Assembly (NCBI GenBank): GCA_036523395.1
Contig: DATDEH010000048.1
Location: forward strand, 1 to 41,870
DNA from: Candidatus Limnocylindria bacterium
GTDB lineage: Bacteria; Chloroflexota; Limnocylindria; P2-11E
Length of the DNA: 41,870 nt
Direction of reading: 5' to 3'
Numbering within the stretch: position 1 is the stretch's first letter; each line of letters begins with the position of its first letter. This document shows positions 15,904-24,264 of the stretch, one piece after another. A program made the translations under genes and the position numbers. The notes below the pieces were generated by a model. The model searched no databases. It was given only the letters and a program-made list of their open reading frames with translations, and was not told where the DNA came from.

Positions 15904-18033
15904 ATGCGCATTAAGCGGCTCGCCTTGATCCTTGGCGGGGCCGTGCTGGTGGCCGCTCTGTCGCTCGGCAACACTCCGCGCTCCGCGGCGAGCGTCACCT
16001 TTCTCGAGACATTCGACGGCGCGCCGAACATGCCTACGCCCTGGCACCCTGCGAACTGGGACGTGACGGTGCATTCGCGGGACGTCGACACGTTCACGTC
16101 GCTGGAGTTGATGCACGCCGGTCACGGTGTGGATTGTTCGGCTCCGCCGGCCACGCACGACATCTCGTCGTACGGCGACGCCGTCTTCCTCTGCCGCGAT
16201 CACGTGATGACGGCAATCAAGGCGAGCGGTTACGGCGTGGTGTACCTCACGCCGAATCAGCTCGTCGACTTCAGTGGGGGCGAGGCGGTCGTTCGTTTCG
16301 ATGTCTCCACGCTGCGCACGAGCGATCGTGACTGGATCGATCTCTGGATCACGCCGTTCGACCAGAACGTCCAGCTCGTCGGCGACATCGGCGACGTCGA
16401 CCTGAACGGGTATTCGCGAAACGCGGTGCACATCCGTCAGGACCAGATCAACCGCATGGCCATCTTCCGCGGCGGTGTCGTGCGGAACTTCAACGAGTTC
16501 CTCGTCGGCGCGAATGACGCTCTCGCACTGGAGAGGGTGCTCGTGCCGTCAGCGACGGTACGGACGACGTTCGAGCTTCGGGTGTCGCGCACGCACCTCA
16601 AGTTCGGGATCCCGGCGTTGGGGGCGTGGTGGGTAGACAGCGACATGGCCGATCTGGCTTGGACGAGCGGTGTTCTGCAGATCGGCCACCACAGCTACAA
16701 CCCCGAAAAGAGCGATGGCTGCGGGCCGCCCGTCGAAGTCAGTTCCTGCTCCGCGAACACGTGGCACTGGGACAACATTTCGATCTCGCCCGCGACGCCG
16801 TTCACGATCCTCAATGCGAGCCGTGCGACGGCCAGTGCCTCGAGTTCCTCGGCGATGACGTTCGCGGCACCCGCTCCCTCGAACTCGCATCTGCGCTTCG
16901 CCGGCATCGGAAGGAACATTGCCGTGAGCTTCGATGGCGGTCAGACGTGGCAGGCGGCCCAGCGCCAGGCGTACGGCCAGCAGCTGGGCGAGGAGCACTT
17001 TGATTCCTACTGGACGCCGATCCCTGCTGGCACCAAGAGCGTCCTATTCCGCGGGACCGATTGGTACGGTGGGCCATGGCTGGTGCGTAGCGCGGGGATC
17101 TGGGCGAGCGCCGCGCCGACCACGGTGCCGCCGCTGCCCACCGCGCCGCCCGGCGGGGGAAACCCGACGCCGCCGCCGCCCGGCGGTGGAAACCCACCGC
17201 CGCCCGCGCCAACGCCGGGTCCTGTCGCAGTCGTGCCAACGCCACCGGGGACTCTTCCGGGCACGCTCGCGCTCACACCGGGTTTCCACAGCGGGTGGGT
17301 CGAGCAGAGCGCGTATCCGCAGCTGGCTCCGGGTGAGCTCGGCGCCGTCACCGTGCGTTTCCGCAACCTCGGCACCGAGTCGTGGCAAGTCGGCGTGCCC
17401 GGCCGACAGGTGAATATCGGGGTCGTTGGAGATTCGACCGAGTTTGCAGATCGCGGCCTCGCCGAGGCGTGGCTGAGCCCTAATCGTCCGGCGACCACCT
17501 CCGAGTCGCTCGTGCCGCCAGGAGGCATCGGCACCTTCACCTTCAAGGTGCGCGCGACGAGACCGCCTGGGGAATATCGCATCGACCTCGCGCTCGTCGC
17601 TGATGGCGTCGCATGGCTGGAAGACCAAGGCGTCTACATCGTCGTCAACAGCGACGCCGGGTTGCACAGCGCCTGGGTCGCGCAGACCCCGTGGCCTGTC
17701 CTGCGCGCTGGCGAGTTAAGCGCGCCGATCACGGTCGTCTTCAGGAACACGGGCAACGCAAGCTGGATCAAAGGATCCGCCCGCGAGATGCATCTCGGGG
17801 TCGTCGGCGACGACCGATCGTGGGCCGATCTTGGGATCGATTGGCCCGCGCCCGACCGCGTCGCTGTCCAGACGGAATCGGCGGTCCGGACCGGCGACTT
17901 CGGAAGCTTCACCTTCCGAATGCAGGCACCCGACCGGCCGGGCGTTTACGCCCTCCGGCTGCGGCCAGTCGTAGATGGCGTGACGTGGCTTGAGGATCAG
18001 GGAGTGTTCGTCCAGATCACCGTCTCGCCCTAA
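15904..18033 (+). CDS. Secreted protein: new N-domain + two NBR1-type Ig domains
   Basis: 709 residues. Signal peptide ~1-29 (RIKR…LALILGGAVLVAALSL…SAAS). Residues ~30-400 are a near copy of the N-domain of the GH protein at 8222: shared blocks include FLETFxGAP, NWDVTV, APPATH, DHVMTAIK, YLTPNQLVDFS, GDIGDVDLNG, RTHLKFGIP, IGHHSYNPEK and DWYGGPW. A Gly/Pro-rich linker (~400-455) leads to two NBR1-type Ig domains (FHSGWVEQSAY ~460; LHSAWVAQTPW ~587). The glycosidase domain of its paralogue is missing, so this is probably a binding or structural surface protein. No clear ribosome-binding site precedes ATG 15904. It is transcribed away from the epimerase operon. Confidence 0.9.
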   Translation: MRIKRLALILGGAVLVAALSLGNTPRSAASVTFLETFDGAPNMPTPWHPANWDVTVHSRDVDTFTSLELMHAGHGVDCSAPPATHDISSYGDAVFLCRDHVMTAIKASGYGVVYLTPNQLVDFSGGEAVVRFDVSTLRTSDRDWIDLWITPFDQNVQLVGDIGDVDLNGYSRNAVHIRQDQINRMAIFRGGVVRNFNEFLVGANDALALERVLVPSATVRTTFELRVSRTHLKFGIPALGAWWVDSDMADLAWTSGVLQIGHHSYNPEKSDGCGPPVEVSSCSANTWHWDNISISPATPFTILNASRATASASSSSAMTFAAPAPSNSHLRFAGIGRNIAVSFDGGQTWQAAQRQAYGQQLGEEHFDSYWTPIPAGTKSVLFRGTDWYGGPWLVRSAGIWASAAPTTVPPLPTAPPGGGNPTPPPPGGGNPPPPAPTPGPVAVVPTPPGTLPGTLALTPGFHSGWVEQSAYPQLAPGELGAVTVRFRNLGTESWQVGVPGRQVNIGVVGDSTEFADRGLAEAWLSPNRPATTSESLVPPGGIGTFTFKVRATRPPGEYRIDLALVADGVAWLEDQGVYIVVNSDAGLHSAWVAQTPWPVLRAGELSAPITVVFRNTGNASWIKGSAREMHLGVVGDDRSWADLGIDWPAPDRVAVQTESAVRTGDFGSFTFRMQAPDRPGVYALRLRPVVDGVTWLEDQGVFVQITVSP

Positions 18034-18052
18034 CGTTTCGCGCCCCGTCACG

Positions 18053-18081
18053 CTCAACCGACACTCAACCCTCGGACAACG
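18053..18081 (+). promoter_or_regulatory. 11-bp-periodic triple box upstream of ugd
   Basis: CTCAACC (18053-18059), 4 bp, CTCAACC (18064-18070), 4 bp, GACAACG (18075-18081). It lies 20 bp after the preceding stop and 55 bp before the ugd start. A -10-like TACGCT follows at 18102-18107. The first 18 bases match the boxes at 22525 and 33602 at every fixed position (CTCAACCG-N3-CTCAACC). Confidence 0.7.
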
Positions 18082-18135
18082 GCAGCGGAAAGACGTCTCC
18101 GTACGCTCGCCGCACCAAGGGGTGGGAATAACCGA

Positions 18136-19467
18136 ATGAGTGGCGTCTCGATCGTTGGCGCGGGACACGTCGGTGTCGTCTACGCGGCTGGTCTGGCCGA
18201 GCTCGGTCACCAGGTCAGGGTCATCGATGTCAACGAGAAGCGCGTTGCCATGCTCCGCAGCGGTCGGATCTGGTTCTATGAGCCTGGCCTGCCCGAGCTG
18301 CTCACACGGGGGCTGTCGCGCAAGCGCATCACATTCACCACGAGCTACCCGGCCGGTCTGGCGCGCGCTCGCTTCGTGTTCGTCTGTGTTCCGACGCCCA
18401 CCACCAGCGAAGGGACGCTTGACGACAGCTACCTGCGGAGTGCCTTCTCGAACATCCGGCAGTACGCGAAAGCACCGCGCCCGATCATCGTCAACAAGAG
18501 CACGGTCCCGGTCGGCACCGGCGATGTGGTCGCTCGACTCTTCGATGGCGAGGACATCCACGTCGTCTCCAACCCCGAGTTCCTTGCCGAGGGACGGGCC
18601 GTGGAAGACTTCTTCCACCCATCGCGCATCGTCATCGGCTCGCGCAACCGCATCGCGGCGGAAGCGGTCGCCACCCTGTACGCGCCTCTCCGGGCCCCCG
18701 TCGTCCACACCGATCCGGTCTCGGCCGAGTTCAGCAAGCTTGCGGCGAACGCCTTCCTGGCAACGAAGGTCTCGTTCGCGAACGTGCTCTCTCGGATCGG
18801 CGAGTCCGTCGGCGCTGACGGTGAGGGTGTGGCCAAGGCCCTCTCGCTCGACCCGCGCATCGGCGCCGGTCACCTGCGAGCCGGCCTTGGCTTCGGAGGG
18901 TCCTGCCTACCCAAGGACTTGGCCGCGGTCGAGCAGCTTGCACGCCGCTTCACCGACTCATCCGGATTCTTCACCGCGGTCGCCGCGGTGAATCGCGCAC
19001 AGCGGTCGCGGGTCGTCGATCTCCTTCACGACCGATTTGGCGCCATCGCCGAGCGGCGCATCGCGCTGCTCGGAGCCACCTTCAAGGCGAACACCGACGA
19101 TCTGCGGGAATCTCCGGCCCTCGCGCTCGCACGGCAGCTCGACGAGCTGCACGCACTGGTCACCGTCTACGACCCGGTCGCGGCACCGCAGCTCAAGAGC
19201 CTCGCTCCGACACTGCATCTCGCTCGGTCCGCGATGTCGGCCGTCAAGGGCGCGGACGTCGTGATCGTTGCGACTGAGTGGCCTGAGTTCGCCTCTCTCG
19301 ATCTCGCTGCCGTGCGTCGGGCGATGAGCGGATCGTTGCTCATCGACGGTCGCGGCCTCTTCGATGTTGCGTCGGCGCATCGTGCTGGCCTCGACTACTT
19401 CAGCTTCTCCACGGCCGGGATCCGCGAGTGTGCCGTCGAGGAGCCGCTGCCGGCCGTCGCGAGCTGA
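18136..19467 (+). CDS. ugd: UDP-glucose 6-dehydrogenase
   Basis: 443 residues, the usual length. It oxidises UDP-glucose twice with NAD+ to UDP-glucuronate in the cytoplasm. N-terminal Rossmann IVGAGHVGVVYAAGLAELGH; VCVPTPTTSEGTLDDSYL; NKSTVPVGT; NPEFLAEGRAVEDFFHPSRIVIG; catalytic cysteine in GFGGSCLPKD (Cys257); C-terminal LLGATFKANTDDLRESPAL. The ATG is preceded by AAGGGGTGGG. Its downstream neighbour (six bases away) converts the product to UDP-xylose. The 11-bp repeat box just upstream suggests regulated expression; B. subtilis tuaD, the equivalent gene, is under PhoP control, an analogy only. Confidence 0.96.
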   Translation: MSGVSIVGAGHVGVVYAAGLAELGHQVRVIDVNEKRVAMLRSGRIWFYEPGLPELLTRGLSRKRITFTTSYPAGLARARFVFVCVPTPTTSEGTLDDSYLRSAFSNIRQYAKAPRPIIVNKSTVPVGTGDVVARLFDGEDIHVVSNPEFLAEGRAVEDFFHPSRIVIGSRNRIAAEAVATLYAPLRAPVVHTDPVSAEFSKLAANAFLATKVSFANVLSRIGESVGADGEGVAKALSLDPRIGAGHLRAGLGFGGSCLPKDLAAVEQLARRFTDSSGFFTAVAAVNRAQRSRVVDLLHDRFGAIAERRIALLGATFKANTDDLRESPALALARQLDELHALVTVYDPVAAPQLKSLAPTLHLARSAMSAVKGADVVIVATEWPEFASLDLAAVRRAMSGSLLIDGRGLFDVASAHRAGLDYFSFSTAGIRECAVEEPLPAVAS

Positions 19468-19472
19468 TCCGT

Positions 19473-20429
19473 ATGCGGGTACTGGTCGCGGGCGGCGCCG
19501 GTTTCGTGGGGTCGCATCTCGTCGAGCTTCTCGTCGAGCAAGGCGACCACGTCACAGTCGTCGATAATCTGCTCACCGGCTCGACGCGCAACCTCGCGCA
19601 CCTTGCGCGGCCCAGCCTCGACTTCGTGCGGCAAGATGCGGAGAGCGCGCCGGACGGAAATTTCGACCGCGTCTATCACCTCGCGAGCCCCGCAAGCCCC
19701 GAGGCGTACGGCCGCAATCAGGTCGCGACGCTCATGGCGAACAGCGCTGGCACCAAGCACCTTCTCGACGTGGCCGCCCGCGCTGGAGCGCGCTTCTTGA
19801 TGGCCTCGACCTCCGAAGTCTACGGAGACCCGCTCGTACATCCGCAGCCTGAGAGCTATTGGGGCAACGTCGATCCGATCGGGCCGCGCTCGATGTACGA
19901 CGAAGCCAAGCGCTTCGCCGAGGCTCTCGTGGTCGCGTACGTCCGCGAACGCGGCGCTGACGCGCGCATCTCGCGGATCTTCAACGCCTACGGGCCGCGT
20001 ATGCAGCTGAACGATGGCCGCATGCCATCGACCTTCATCGCGGCTGCGATTCGCGGCGAGCCGATACCGGTGCACGGTGATGGATCCCAGACCCGCAGCC
20101 TCTGCTACGTGATGGACACGGCGCGTGGTCTGATCGCCACGATGGAGCGAGGCACTCCGGGAAGCGTCTACAACATCGGCCGAGCGGACGAGGTCTCCGT
20201 CCTTGAGTTCGCTCAGATCGTCGCGCGCGCCACCGGTCGGATGACCCCGATCCACTTCGTGCCCCGACGGCCGCAGGACATCCAGCGGCGATGCCCGGAC
20301 ACCACGATGGCCGAGCGCGACCTCGGTTGGCGCGCGACGACGCCGATCGATGAAGGGCTGCGCGCGACGCTTGCCTGGTATCGCGATGCGCTGATGTCCC
20401 CGCTCGAAGCGGGACGACAGACTGCGTAG
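19473..20429 (+). CDS. uxs: UDP-glucuronate decarboxylase (UDP-xylose synthase)
   Basis: 318 residues from ATG 19473, six bases after the ugd stop; the open frame upstream overlaps ugd and is ignored. Extended SDR: VAGGAGFVGSHL, DNLLTGSTRNLAHL, YHLASPASPEAYGRNQ, STSEVYGDP, HPQPESYWGNVDPIGPRSMYDEAKRFAE (Tyr142, Lys146), FNAYGPRMQLNDGRMPSTF. The YWGNVxPxGxRxxYDExKR block and the HLASPASP segment are characteristic of UXS and not of galactose epimerases. It makes UDP-xylose from UDP-glucuronate, a direct follow-on of Ugd, so xylose is expected in the polymer. Confidence 0.92.
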   Translation: MRVLVAGGAGFVGSHLVELLVEQGDHVTVVDNLLTGSTRNLAHLARPSLDFVRQDAESAPDGNFDRVYHLASPASPEAYGRNQVATLMANSAGTKHLLDVAARAGARFLMASTSEVYGDPLVHPQPESYWGNVDPIGPRSMYDEAKRFAEALVVAYVRERGADARISRIFNAYGPRMQLNDGRMPSTFIAAAIRGEPIPVHGDGSQTRSLCYVMDTARGLIATMERGTPGSVYNIGRADEVSVLEFAQIVARATGRMTPIHFVPRRPQDIQRRCPDTTMAERDLGWRATTPIDEGLRATLAWYRDALMSPLEAGRQTA

Positions 20430-20439
20430 GCATCGCGAC

Positions 20440-21450
20440 ATGGTCGACGTGCTCAACGTCATCGAACGTGTGCGAGTGCCCTCGATCGATCGGCGTGGGC
20501 TGCGGGTCCGTTGGTTCGAGCGCTGGGAACGCACGCTTGACGAGGCGCTTGCCGCCCTGCCTGAGACCGAGGCCAGCCCGCACGAACTTCTCGGTCTGCT
20601 GATGCGCAATCCGTCGGCAATGGCGAAGCGTACGGCTCTCGTCACGGATCGCGATCGTCCAGTAGCGGTGCTCGGCCTGCGAAGGCGAAAGATGTTCTGG
20701 GAGCCCGTCTGGGGCGGCGGCGTGAACGAGCGTTTTCGGCTCGCCGTCGCCGAGGGGTACGCGTCGGCGGCGCTCGCCGCGACCGGCGCGAATGTCTGGA
20801 TCATGAGCCGCGACCGGCCGTCCGCCTCGAACGCGGTGAGAGCCGTCACCGAGCTACCGCGTTTCGGCGCGCCGCTGAGCGGCGCCTACGAAGAGCACTG
20901 GAAGTCCTCGAGTCAGTGGGACAGCGTCAAACAGGCTCGCCGACGATCGGCGGCATTTACGCTCGAAGTAGACGCACCCGGTTCGGCCGAGTGGACGCTA
21001 CGCAACTGGGCGCGGAAGTGGTCGGCGCACGAGGCCGAGTCCGATCTGCTCGCCGCGGCGGAGTTCTACGCGGACCGATCACGGTTTCACGCGTTCCGGT
21101 TGTATGACGGCGTCACGCCGATCGCGGGCTGCACCTACATCGTCGACGGAACCGTGCTGCTCGCGCAGCTCAACTACTTCGACGCGGCGTACCGACGCAA
21201 CGGCGTTCAAACGCGCCTCGACGATCTGGTCTTCGCCTGGGCTCGAACGAGATACTCGACGATGGATCTCGGGTGCAGCTACCAAGCGGACTCATACAAG
21301 CGCCGCTGGGCACCCCGAGATGGGAGCTCGTGGCTGTGGAACGTCGCGCCACTGCATCTTCACCTCGTTCGTGAGGGGGTGCGTTTTGGCAGACGCGCCG
21401 TGGCCACAGGGTTCAGCACCTTTGGATCCAGGCCGGGCGTGACGGCGTGA
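20440..21450 (+). CDS. FemAB/GNAT-like acyltransferase, copy 1
   Basis: 336 residues. The N-terminal module (GLRVRWFERWERTLDEALAALPE…SPHELLGLLMRN…KRTALVTDRDRPVAVLGLRRRKMFWEPV) is followed by a GNAT fold of the Acetyltransf_6/FemAB type (~170-300): FTLEVDAPGSAEWTLRNWARKW, FHAFRLYDGVTPIAGCTYIVDG, FDAAYRRNGVQTRLDDLVFAWA, DLGCSYQADSYKRRW. Relatives transfer acyl or aminoacyl groups to cell-wall or EPS precursors. It is the first of three tandem paralogues (20440, 21447, 22607), followed by a smaller GNAT. It begins ten bases after uxs and overlaps copy 2 by four bases (GTGA). The substrate is unknown. Confidence 0.8.
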   Translation: MVDVLNVIERVRVPSIDRRGLRVRWFERWERTLDEALAALPETEASPHELLGLLMRNPSAMAKRTALVTDRDRPVAVLGLRRRKMFWEPVWGGGVNERFRLAVAEGYASAALAATGANVWIMSRDRPSASNAVRAVTELPRFGAPLSGAYEEHWKSSSQWDSVKQARRRSAAFTLEVDAPGSAEWTLRNWARKWSAHEAESDLLAAAEFYADRSRFHAFRLYDGVTPIAGCTYIVDGTVLLAQLNYFDAAYRRNGVQTRLDDLVFAWARTRYSTMDLGCSYQADSYKRRWAPRDGSSWLWNVAPLHLHLVREGVRFGRRAVATGFSTFGSRPGVTA

Positions 21451-22511
21451 CCGGCGTGGGATCGCATCCGAACATCGAACTGCCCGTTCGGCCACACGCT
21501 TCCGATCGCGCCGGCACCATGAGCCGAGGTTTGCGCGTCCGATGGTTCGATCCCTGGAGTTCGGAGGTCGACGCGGCACTGCTGTTGCTTCCCGAGCCCG
21601 AAAGCTGTCCTCACGACCTGCTCGCGGAGCTCATGCAAGGTCCGACTCGAACGCGTAAGCGCACGGCGATCATCACGCTGCGAGGCGAGCCTGTGGCCGT
21701 TGTGGGTTTGCGGAGCCGCAAGCACTTCTGGGAGCCTGTGTTCTCTGCGAGCGTTTGCCCGCGCGCGAAAATGCCCGCGCGCGACGGGATGCTCTTTCCT
21801 GCGCTTGCCGCCCTCGGCCTCGACGTCTGGACGGGCGGCTGGGAGGATGCCCCGGAAGGATCACTCCCGAACGTGAGAAGCGCCTTCTCATTACCGATGT
21901 ACAAGGTCGACTGCGGGAAAGGCGCCGAGGAGCATTGGCGGCAGAGCGGGAATGCCAGAGCCGTCGAGATCGGTCGGAATCGCACCAGGGGGTTCACCCT
22001 CGAGGTCGATGCTCCGGGCGCGACGGAATGGGTCATCGAAAACTGGGGTCGCCAATGGCGGCACCACCCGAGTCAAGAGACGATCTGCGTTGAAGATCAA
22101 CTGATCGCCGCGCGGTACTTCCAGCCGCGCGGGCTTCTACACACGTTCCGGCTGCTCGATGGCGGCCAGCCGGCCGCCGGCTACGTCGGGGCGGTGTACC
22201 GCGGCGAGATCGTGCTCGTTTGCGGTCACCGCGAGGCCGAGTACGAACGCCGCAGCGTCGGCATCCGTCTGTTCGATCTCGTGATCGACTGGGCCGCGGC
22301 AGCCGGCTACGCGAAGGTCGACATCGGCGGAGGCCATGCCTACAAGGCCAAGTGGGCGCCGGAAGACGGGCAGAGGTGGTACTTCAATGTCTGCCCGACG
22401 CCGCTCTACGTCGTGAAGAAGGCCGTGCGCGTGGCGCGATCGAGTCTCAGCTCGTTCAGAAACGGCGCCGCCGGCCGCGCCACGACGGCTGCTTCCGCGG
22501 CCGGCCAGTAG
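21447..22511 (+). CDS. FemAB/GNAT-like acyltransferase, copy 2
   Basis: 354 residues from GTG 21447 in a GTGA overlap with copy 1. An internal ATG at ~21519 (MSRGLRVRWFDPW) aligns with the start of the conserved part and is an alternative. Same layout as copy 1: LRVRWFDPW…PHDLLAELMQ…KRTAIITLRGEPVAVVGLRSRKHFWEPV, then GFTLEVDAPGATEWVIENWGRQW, HTFRLLDGGQPAAGYVGAVYRGE and KVDIGGGHAYKAKWAPEDGQRWYFNV. It is the most diverged of the three: the Glu-rich AHEAESDLL helix of copies 1 and 3 is replaced by HHPSQETICVEDQL. Copy 3 is separated by a regulatory gap. Confidence 0.78.
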   Translation: MTGVGSHPNIELPVRPHASDRAGTMSRGLRVRWFDPWSSEVDAALLLLPEPESCPHDLLAELMQGPTRTRKRTAIITLRGEPVAVVGLRSRKHFWEPVFSASVCPRAKMPARDGMLFPALAALGLDVWTGGWEDAPEGSLPNVRSAFSLPMYKVDCGKGAEEHWRQSGNARAVEIGRNRTRGFTLEVDAPGATEWVIENWGRQWRHHPSQETICVEDQLIAARYFQPRGLLHTFRLLDGGQPAAGYVGAVYRGEIVLVCGHREAEYERRSVGIRLFDLVIDWAAAAGYAKVDIGGGHAYKAKWAPEDGQRWYFNVCPTPLYVVKKAVRVARSSLSSFRNGAAGRATTAASAAGQ

Positions 22512-22524
22512 CCCGAACTGCCTG

Positions 22525-22553
22525 CTCAACCGTCCCTCAACCGCCGAACAACG
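22525..22553 (+). promoter_or_regulatory. 11-bp-periodic triple box upstream of FemAB-like copy 3
   Basis: CTCAACC (22525-22531), 4 bp, CTCAACC (22536-22542), 4 bp, AACAACG (22547-22553). A -10-like TATCTA lies at 22570-22575, 16 bp after the third unit, the clearest promoter-like arrangement among the boxes. It starts 14 bp after the copy 2 stop and would restart transcription at copy 3. Confidence 0.7.
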
Positions 22554-22606
22554 CCGCGTGCCGTGGTGTTATCTAGGTTCACCACTGTGGAGACGCCGAG
22601 GGTCGG

Positions 22607-23611
22607 GTGCCGCGAATGGAATTGACGGAGCTGCTCGAGAGGCTGCCGGTGCCTTGGCTCGATCGGCAGGGTCTCGCCGTCGAATGGTTCGAGCCATGGG
22701 ACTTGAGTCTCGAGTCTGCACTTCGGAGCCTGCCCGAATCACTCACATCGCCCCACGAGCTCCTCGGGCTGCTCATGCGGAACGTAACGACGGGCCGGAA
22801 ACGCACGGCGCTGGTGACACGTGGCGGTCGTCCGGTCGCGGTGCTCGGCCTGCGACGGTGGATGCGCTTCTGGGAACCGGTCTGGTGGCGCGGTCCGATC
22901 AATGAACGCTTTACTTCTGCCGCGCACGAAGCCGAGCTGCTCCCCGCTCTCGCGGCGACCGGGCTCAACATCTGGATGGTGACCCGATCTGCCCCCGAGA
23001 TGGGACGGGTCCGGAGCGCAACACAGTTTCCGGTCTACAAGATCCCCTGTGCAGACTCCGAGCGGGTTTGGCGTGAGACCGGTCACTGGAAGCGGATCCG
23101 CGAAGCGCGGAACCGGACGCGTGGCTTCATGTTCGAGATCGACCCGCCTGGAGCCGCCGAGTGGACGATTCGGAACTGGGCTCGCAAGTGGCATGCGTAC
23201 GAGGCCGAGAGCGATCTGCTGCTCGCTGCCGAGTACTTCGCGCAGCGTGACCTGTGCCATGTGGCCGTTCTGCGCGAGGGCGGCGTGAAGGCCGCAAGCT
23301 GCATGTTCCTTGTGGTCGGTGACGAGCTGCTCGCGCAGGTGAACTTCCACTCCGAGGACTATCGCTGGCATGCCGCACAGACGCGCTTATACGACCTCGT
23401 CGTCGCGTGGGCGTACGGGTCGGGCGTGCGATCGATCGACATGGGCGTCAGCTATGGGAAGAGCTACAAGCAACGGTGGGCTGTCCGCGACGGGACGGCT
23501 TGGATGTTCAATGTCGCGCCCGCGCACCTGCACTTCATGCGCAGCGCCGTCAAGGCCGGCGCTTCCGCGCTCGGGTCGGTGCGAAGGTTCGCGCCAAAGG
23601 GAACGACGTGA
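22607..23611 (+). CDS. FemAB/GNAT-like acyltransferase, copy 3
   Basis: 334 residues from GTG 22607; ATG 22616 is an alternative, as the GAGGG at ~22598 could serve either. Blocks match copy 1 closely: WLDRQGLAVEWFEPW, SPHELLGLLMRN, KRTALVTRGGRPVAVLGLRR, FWEPVWWRGPINERF, GAAEWTIRNWARKWHAYEAESDLLLAAEYF, SYKQRWAVRDGTAWMFNVAPAHLHFMRSAV. It is the first gene of a new unit with small GNAT, NodB deacetylase and GT9, all joined by 1-10 base overlaps, and has its own upstream box. An acyl or aminoacyl modification of an EPS sugar is the best inference. Confidence 0.8.
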   Translation: MPRMELTELLERLPVPWLDRQGLAVEWFEPWDLSLESALRSLPESLTSPHELLGLLMRNVTTGRKRTALVTRGGRPVAVLGLRRWMRFWEPVWWRGPINERFTSAAHEAELLPALAATGLNIWMVTRSAPEMGRVRSATQFPVYKIPCADSERVWRETGHWKRIREARNRTRGFMFEIDPPGAAEWTIRNWARKWHAYEAESDLLLAAEYFAQRDLCHVAVLREGGVKAASCMFLVVGDELLAQVNFHSEDYRWHAAQTRLYDLVVAWAYGSGVRSIDMGVSYGKSYKQRWAVRDGTAWMFNVAPAHLHFMRSAVKAGASALGSVRRFAPKGTT

Positions 23612-24264
23612 TGGCCAGGTTGCTGCCACGGTCGGTGCGGTCACTTCTTCGAGCGATCGCTCAGAACATGGTGGTGTTGTTCTTCAGCGCGCTCAGCGCA
23701 TGCGCACGCCCGGCGCGGCCGCCCTTCTCCGTTTCTTCGTGCGCGGGCTCACCTGAACTGTGGCGGAAGAGCGGAATGACGCTTATGCGCCTTCAGTTCC
23801 AGGCATTCGGCCGGCACATGCGCGTGTCCGTGCTGCGCGAGATGTACTCCGACCCGAAGACTGTCGTGATCCTGATCCGCGATACCACGGGCCGTATATA
23901 CGGCAACAACTTCGCGCATCCGAGCAAGCGAGATTCGTCGACCGCATACGCAGCCAGCATCGCGACAGACAAGCGGTATCGGCACGGACGCTTGGGCTGG
24001 CTGATGATGCGGGAGCTTGAGGAGGCCCTGGTGCGCCGCTCGTACGAGCGTATGGACTTCGATGCTGTGACCGTGCGAGGGTGGGCGGACTCTCTTGCGC
24101 GCTGGTTCGACGGCTACGTCATCGAGTCGTTCGATCACGCCAGCCCGTACGGGCCGCAGCGATACTTCTGCGTGAGGCTCCCGCGGCCAGGCGAGCGCAG
24201 GCAGACGAAGCGCCATCGCGCCTCGTCCGACGTGGGAGCGCAGGTCGCGACACTCCCGGCGTGA
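23611..24264 (+). CDS. Small GNAT N-acyltransferase
   Basis: 217 residues from ATG 23611, overlapping the stop of copy 3 by one base. After a partly hydrophobic N-terminus (LLRAIAQNMVVLFFSALSACA) comes a GNAT-like domain: MRVSVLREMYSDPKTVVILIRDTTGRIYGNNFAHP, STAYAASIATDKRYRHGRLGWLMMRELEEAL with the acetyl-CoA loop in degenerate form (YRHGRLGWLM in place of R-G-x-G-x-G/A), then DAVTVRGWADSLARWFDGY. It is shorter than its three neighbours and not an obvious copy of them. ATG 23767 would give only the GNAT core. It may attach an acyl group to an amino sugar freed by the downstream deacetylase (inference). Confidence 0.68.
   Translation: MARLLPRSVRSLLRAIAQNMVVLFFSALSACARPARPPFSVSSCAGSPELWRKSGMTLMRLQFQAFGRHMRVSVLREMYSDPKTVVILIRDTTGRIYGNNFAHPSKRDSSTAYAASIATDKRYRHGRLGWLMMRELEEALVRRSYERMDFDAVTVRGWADSLARWFDGYVIESFDHASPYGPQRYFCVRLPRPGERRQTKRHRASSDVGAQVATLPA

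Noticed and set aside
15856-15915. A 19-codon frame (starting ATGAGGAGA) before the secreted-protein gene as a leader peptide
   Set aside because: No ribosome-binding site and no codon-bias signal; it overlaps the start of the real gene. Too weak to call.
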